From the NCBI RefSeq assembly GCF_000718985.1, contig NZ_JODL01000002.1, forward strand, positions 62,001-126,000: DNA of 64,000 bases, in the 5' to 3' direction. This DNA is from Streptomyces megasporus (GTDB taxonomy: Bacteria > Actinomycetota > Actinomycetes > Streptomycetales > Streptomycetaceae). Both the position numbers and the translations under genes were made by a program. The notes under the pieces were generated by a model that saw only the letters and a list, made by a program, of their open reading frames with translations, did not search any database and was not told where the DNA came from. This document shows positions 60,817-64,000 of this stretch, one piece after another (within the stretch, counting starts at the first letter, position 1; the number at the start of each line of letters is the position of its first letter).

Positions 60817-62175
60817 TCAGTCCTGGACGTCGATGGGGTAGCGGTTGGTCTCCACACCCGCCGCGGTGATCACCTGCACCTCGACCCGGCCGGGTTCGAC
60901 GTCCACCGGAACGGGGACGGTGAGCACGGTGTCGGTCGGATTGGCGAAGCCCCCGACGACCGGGACCAGCGGCACGTGGACGTGGACCGCGCCCATCCGG
61001 ACCGTCATCCGCGCCAGCCGGTCCGGGCCCTCCGCGCCCGGCGGAACGAAACCGGAACCGCGGATCTCGATGTCGTCGCCGGTGCGGATCGGCGCGTCCA
61101 GATCGCCGACCTCGCGGGAGCGGACGACCGACAGGATGACGGGACGGCCGCCCTCGGCGTACTTCCCGGCCAGGTACGTCAGGGCCGAGACCACCACCAG
61201 CAGCGCCAACCCCCAGGGCAGATCCGGAAGTTGGTCGGGACGGCGGCCCAGCCGCACCGCCGCGAACACCACCGCGACCGAACTCACCAGCACGTACTGC
61301 ACGTCGGTGAAGGCGCCGCGACCGCCGTCGTCGGTGAGCAGGTCGGCGGCGCGCGGACGGTCGGCGCGCACCTTCTGCAGCCGCTGCGCCCGCACCCGCA
61401 GGGCCACCGTCCGCCGCACGACGACGGCCACCGCGCAGGAGAGGGCGAGGACGGTCAGCAGCCCGGCGCCGCGCTGGAGGTCCAGACCCGTCAGCAGGTG
61501 GTCCCGCTCCTTGACGTCGGAGGCGGTCGCCAACTCCAGGGCGAGCAGCAGCACGGCGTAGCAGACCAGCAGCACCCAGGCGGCGGCGACGGTGCGGGAG
61601 GTGGACAGCCGGTTGTCCTCGCCGACGACGGGCGCCAGCACTCCGCCGCGCGCCCGGTGCAGCCAGGCCGCCGCGGAGAGCAGCCCCGCGGCGACCAGCG
61701 CGGCGAGCAACCCGGCCGTCCGCGCGGTCGTCCAGCCCGCGCCGAACGCCGCGGTGAGCGCCTGGCCGATCAGCAGCACGACGACAGCGCCCCAGACGGC
61801 GACGACGGTGCGCCGCCACACCGTGCCCAGCCAGAGGTCGCCCTCGGCGCGGGTGCGTTCAGAGAGGGCGTGCGCCGCCTGGGCCAGCTCGTCGGAGACC
61901 CACTGGCGGGACGCGCCCGGGGAGTGGGCGAGCGCGACGGGCACACCGCCGCCCGCCGCGAGTTCGTCGCGCCTCCGCCGGAACTCCGCGAGCGCGCGGC
62001 GGCGGTTCTCCTTCACGCCGTGCGGGCAGGTCGGACAGGCGCAGCCCCCGCCGTGCCCGGCCCCCGCGGCGTCCCGAGGCACTCCGCCGGACCCCGTGGG
62101 TCCGCCCGCCGACCCCGCGGGGCCGCCTGTCGGCGGCGTGCCCGCCGCACCGTCCCGTGCCGTGTCCACGGCCAC
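60817..62175 (-). CDS. Multi-helix membrane protein with C-terminal IPT/TIG-like domain
   Basis: 452 residues from GTG 62175 (GGGGAGAGGTGG site). The N-terminus is Gly/Pro-rich with a CxCPxCPHG cysteine cluster (GGCACPTCPHGVKENRRRAL), followed by about seven helices (AVWGAVVVLLIGQALTAAFG...) and a soluble C-terminal domain GDDIEIRGSGFVPPGAEGPD that has the IPT/TIG strand motif. Function unknown. The CxCPxC motif could bind zinc or an Fe-S cluster. Confidence 0.75.
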   Translation of the reverse strand: MAVDTARDGAAGTPPTGGPAGSAGGPTGSGGVPRDAAGAGHGGGCACPTCPHGVKENRRRALAEFRRRRDELAAGGGVPVALAHSPGASRQWVSDELAQAAHALSERTRAEGDLWLGTVWRRTVVAVWGAVVVLLIGQALTAAFGAGWTTARTAGLLAALVAAGLLSAAAWLHRARGGVLAPVVGEDNRLSTSRTVAAAWVLLVCYAVLLLALELATASDVKERDHLLTGLDLQRGAGLLTVLALSCAVAVVVRRTVALRVRAQRLQKVRADRPRAADLLTDDGGRGAFTDVQYVLVSSVAVVFAAVRLGRRPDQLPDLPWGLALLVVVSALTYLAGKYAEGGRPVILSVVRSREVGDLDAPIRTGDDIEIRGSGFVPPGAEGPDRLARMTVRMGAVHVHVPLVPVVGGFANPTDTVLTVPVPVDVEPGRVEVQVITAAGVETNRYPIDVQD

Positions 62176-62350
62176 TGATCGACCCACCTCTCCCCGGCTC
62201 TCCCCGAGCCGCCAACACACCGGCAGTGGGAGGGAATTGTGCCCTACGGGGAAGGGGGCCGCGCGGCGGTTCCAAGGGGCGGGAATCGATCCCCGGTGGT
62301 GGTGCGGCGGGTGCCGCCGCGGGCCCGTTACCCGGACGAGTGAACCGCGA

Positions 62351-62373
62351 CGGCCGGCCTCCGGGGCCGGCCG
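62351..62373 (-). terminator. Hairpin downstream of the two-gene HTH/membrane operon
   Basis: CGGCCGGCC (62351-62359), TCCGG loop, GGCCGGCCG (62365-62373). Confidence 0.6.
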
Positions 62374-62394
62374 CCCCGTGTCGAGCGTCGGGGT

Positions 62395-62446
62395 CGGTTG
62401 CCGGGATTGGTCGCCGGGATCGGTCGCCGGGGTCAGTCGCCGGGGT
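62395..62446. repeat. 13-bp tandem repeat, four units
   Basis: Units CGGTTGCCGGGAT, TGGTCGCCGGGAT, CGGTCGCCGGGGT and CAGTCGCCGGGGT follow one another without gaps and run up to the stop codon of the membrane-protein gene. A fifth degenerate unit enters the gene. Confidence 0.75.
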
Positions 62447-62952
62447 CAGTCGTCCTCGGCCGGGGCGTCCCGCGTGATCAGGACGGCGGACCACAGCGGC
62501 AGTAGCCAGTGCGCCACCAGGAGGGCGGCGACCGTGCCGACCAGGACCCGGACGGAGACCTGCCCGTCCCCGCCGCCGTACGCGAGGAACACCCAGAGCA
62601 GGGCGGCGAGCTGGAGGGCCAGGAACGTCCGGTGCGCGATGACGAAGGCCCGCCCGCGCTCGGCGAGCTGCCGCTCGTCCAGCACCCGGGCGCGCAGCTC
62701 CAGCAGGCCCCGGGTGGCGAGGTTGAGCATCCCGGTGACCACGCACCACGCCAGGGTCACCACGGCGAGCGCGGCGAGCGCCGGCCAACCGTGGTCGGCG
62801 AGGGTGAGCAGGACCGCCAACCAGGCGACCGTCAAGGCGACGTGCGCGGCGACGAGGCCGCGGCGCCGCGCACGGGTGGCGTGCGCGCGCTGCCGGCGCG
62901 GGTCGTTCATCAGCCTCAGCATGTGCCGGTCGTATCGCGTCGTGGCCTTCAT
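62446..62952 (-). CDS. Hypothetical membrane protein partnered with an HTH regulator
   Basis: 168 residues: basic N-terminus (KATTRYDRHMLRLMNDPRRQ), then four helices (LVAAHVALTVAWLAVLLTLA; WPALAALAVVTLAWCVVTGM; FLALQLAALLWVFLAYGG; VGTVAALLVAHWLLPLWSAV) and a central EL-RARVLDERQLAERG loop. Its ATG overlaps the HTH stop (ATGA). HTH/small membrane protein pairs like this are frequent; the membrane partner may hold or modulate the regulator. Confidence 0.8.
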   Translation of the reverse strand: MKATTRYDRHMLRLMNDPRRQRAHATRARRRGLVAAHVALTVAWLAVLLTLADHGWPALAALAVVTLAWCVVTGMLNLATRGLLELRARVLDERQLAERGRAFVIAHRTFLALQLAALLWVFLAYGGGDGQVSVRVLVGTVAALLVAHWLLPLWSAVLITRDAPAEDD

Positions 62953-63197
62953 GCCTTCTTCCTCCCGTAGACCTCGTCGGTGAGCGGGCTGAACGGCTCC
63001 AGGGAGAACAGCGCCTCCACCGGCAGGTCGAAGAAGGCGGCGATCCGCAGAGCCAGGTACAGGCTCGGGTTGTACTCGCCGCGCTCGATGTAGCCGATGG
63101 TCTGGTAGTGGGCGCCGACCGCGTCCGCGAGCTGCCGGCGGGAGACCTTCCGCTCCGCGCGCACCACGGACAACCTGTTGTGTACCTGCTCGCTCAT
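62949..63197 (-). CDS. XRE-family HTH regulator (YozG/PlcR-small type)
   Basis: 82 residues: NRLSVVRAERKVSRRQLADA, VGAHYQTIGYIERGEYNPSL, YLALRIAAFFDLPVEALFSL. A minimal Cro-type HTH with the conserved IERGEYNPSL motif. Coupled to the membrane protein downstream by an ATGA overlap. Its promoter region is 113 bp from a divergent gene. Confidence 0.9.
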   Translation of the reverse strand: MSEQVHNRLSVVRAERKVSRRQLADAVGAHYQTIGYIERGEYNPSLYLALRIAAFFDLPVEALFSLEPFSPLTDEVYGRKKA

Positions 63198-63310
63198 GTA
63201 TAAGAAGTACTACATCCGAGAGCATGGTGACAACAGCGGGAGGGGAGGGGCAGTGGGAGGAGAGCCCTCCCTGTCAGGGCCGGACGCGGCCCCGACTACG
63301 CTCGCGTTCC

Positions 63311-63664
63311 ATGGAGGCACTCACCCACTTCTTCGTCGGCCTGCACATCGTCGGCATCGGCGCCCTGCTCGGCGGCTTCATGACCCAGATGAAGGCGATG
63401 GGCGCCGGCGAGGCCCGCATCGTCCCGGCCATGCTGCACGGCGCGCTCACCATGCTGGTGACGGGCGTGGCCCTGGTCGGACTGAACGAGGCCGACGGCC
63501 AGACGGTCAACCACATCAAGATCGGCGTGAAGCTGGCCATCCTGGTGGTGATCCTGGGTCTGGTCTACGTCAAGCGGGACGAGGCGAAGGTCCCCGCCCC
63601 GGTCTTCGGCACCGTCGGCCTGCTGACCATCGCCAACATCTTCATCGCGACCATGTGGACCTGA
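63311..63664 (+). CDS. Small integral membrane protein
   Basis: 117 residues and four predicted helices (FFVGLHIVGIGALLGGFMTQ; AMLHGALTMLVTGVALVGLN; IKIGVKLAILVVILGLVYVK; GTVGLLTIANIFIATMWT). The His in VGLHIVG and LHGAL recalls small CopD-like or DUF membrane proteins of actinomycetes, but no function is known. ATG 63311. A strong hairpin follows. Confidence 0.82.
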   Translation: MEALTHFFVGLHIVGIGALLGGFMTQMKAMGAGEARIVPAMLHGALTMLVTGVALVGLNEADGQTVNHIKIGVKLAILVVILGLVYVKRDEAKVPAPVFGTVGLLTIANIFIATMWT

Positions 63665-63751
63665 CCCCGGCGTGGACCTGAGCCGGGCCGCCGCGGACGA
63701 CACGGGCGGCGGGCCCGGCACTCGTGCCGTCCGCCGCTCGGGCCCGTCCAC

Positions 63752-63778
63752 GGTCCCGGGGTCCACGACCCCGGGACC
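63752..63778. terminator. Bidirectional terminator
   Basis: GGTCCCGGGGTC (63752-63763), CAC loop, GACCCCGGGACC (63767-63778): perfect 12-bp stem between convergent genes. Confidence 0.85.
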
Positions 63779-63785
63779 ATACGGC

Positions 63786-64000
63786 TCAGGCCGGACGGAC
63801 CGCGCCGTGGAAGGGCATGTGGTCGATCGACTCGTACCGCACCCGGGCCCCCGGCTTGGGCGCGTGGATCATCTGGCCACCGCCGACGTAGATGCCCACA
63901 TGACTGATGTCGTCGTAGAAGAAGACCAGGTCACCGGGGTGCAACCGCGACTTGGCGACCCTGGTGCCCACCTCCGCCTGGTCGTAGGTGGTGCGGGGCA
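63786..64000 (-). CDS. NlpC/P60-family peptidoglycan hydrolase (C-terminal part)
   Basis: About 71 C-terminal residues; the rest lies beyond the right edge. PRTTYDQAEVGTRVAKSRLH, PGDLVFFYDDISHVGIYVGG, GQMIHAPKPGARVRYESIDH are typical of the NlpC/P60 domain, with the catalytic His in SHVGIYVGG. The nucleophile Cys would be upstream. It cleaves gamma-D-Glu-diaminopimelate bonds in peptidoglycan. The mature protein ends FHGAVRPA. Confidence 0.9.
   Translation of the reverse strand, partial: PRTTYDQAEVGTRVAKSRLHPGDLVFFYDDISHVGIYVGGGQMIHAPKPGARVRYESIDHMPFHGAVRPA

Overview
The window reads as a stretch of a Streptomyces (or close actinomycete) chromosome. G+C is very high throughout, codon third positions are almost always G or C, GTG starts with purine-rich Shine-Dalgarno sequences are common, and many genes are Streptomyces hallmarks: snapalysin with a divergent LysR gene, a WhiJ-type HTH/DUF397/anti-sigma ATPase set, Uma2 proteins, a sortase E-type LAxTG surface protein, PspC sensor kinases and an ANTAR protein. 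I see no rRNA, tRNA, CRISPR array, prophage, transposase or canonical antibiotic gene cluster.

Regions. (1) 1-12.4 kb, accessory metabolism and stress: phosphoribosyltransferase and alpha/beta hydrolase, an ANTAR protein, a decayed gamma-glutamylcyclotransferase, an endonuclease Q-like PHP protein, a guanidine-III riboswitch driving an SMR guanidinium exporter, a luciferase-like monooxygenase with its FMN reductase, a frameshifted AraC regulator, a glutathionyl-hydroquinone reductase-like protein, an alcohol dehydrogenase, snapalysin/SnpR, and two tiny overlapping zinc-ribbon genes. (2) 12.4-30 kb: MFS exporter, neutral ceramidase, an AAC(2')-like aminoglycoside acetyltransferase, LacI regulator, a fusion of a compact P450-like domain to an isocitrate lyase/PEP mutase domain, a WhiJ-type regulatory group, bile-acid-family transporter, acyl-CoA synthetase. 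(3) 30-36 kb: Csp copper-storage protein, then a DosR/DevR-type dormancy island (PNPOx-like protein, orphan DevR, CBS-BON protein, cNMP-binding protein, universal stress protein) with three similar 14-bp dyads. (4) 36-45 kb: fatty-acid/steroid beta-oxidation cluster (acyl-CoA dehydrogenase, SCP2, TetR, MaoC, FabG4-type reductase, thiolase, acyl-CoA synthetase, decayed GMC oxidoreductase). Its two divergent promoters each carry the same pair of abutting 16-bp half-symmetric sites. (5) 45-50 kb: LAxTG surface protein, chorismate mutase behind an aromatic-rich leader peptide and hairpin, guaA. (6) 50-64 kb: two Uma2 genes, SigJ-type sigma factor, RloA/RloB-like defence pair, PspC two-component system, SigE-family sigma factor with its membrane partner, pectate lyase, membrane proteins and the end of an NlpC/P60 protein.

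The strongest regulatory observations are the predicted transcription attenuator of chorismate mutase (47514-47644), in which a 10-nt leader segment is exactly complementary to the terminator's 5' arm and loop; the guanidine-III riboswitch; and the paired operators of the lipid cluster. Several genes show small deletions or frameshifts. These may be real decay or errors in a GC-rich assembly, and the sequence alone cannot decide.
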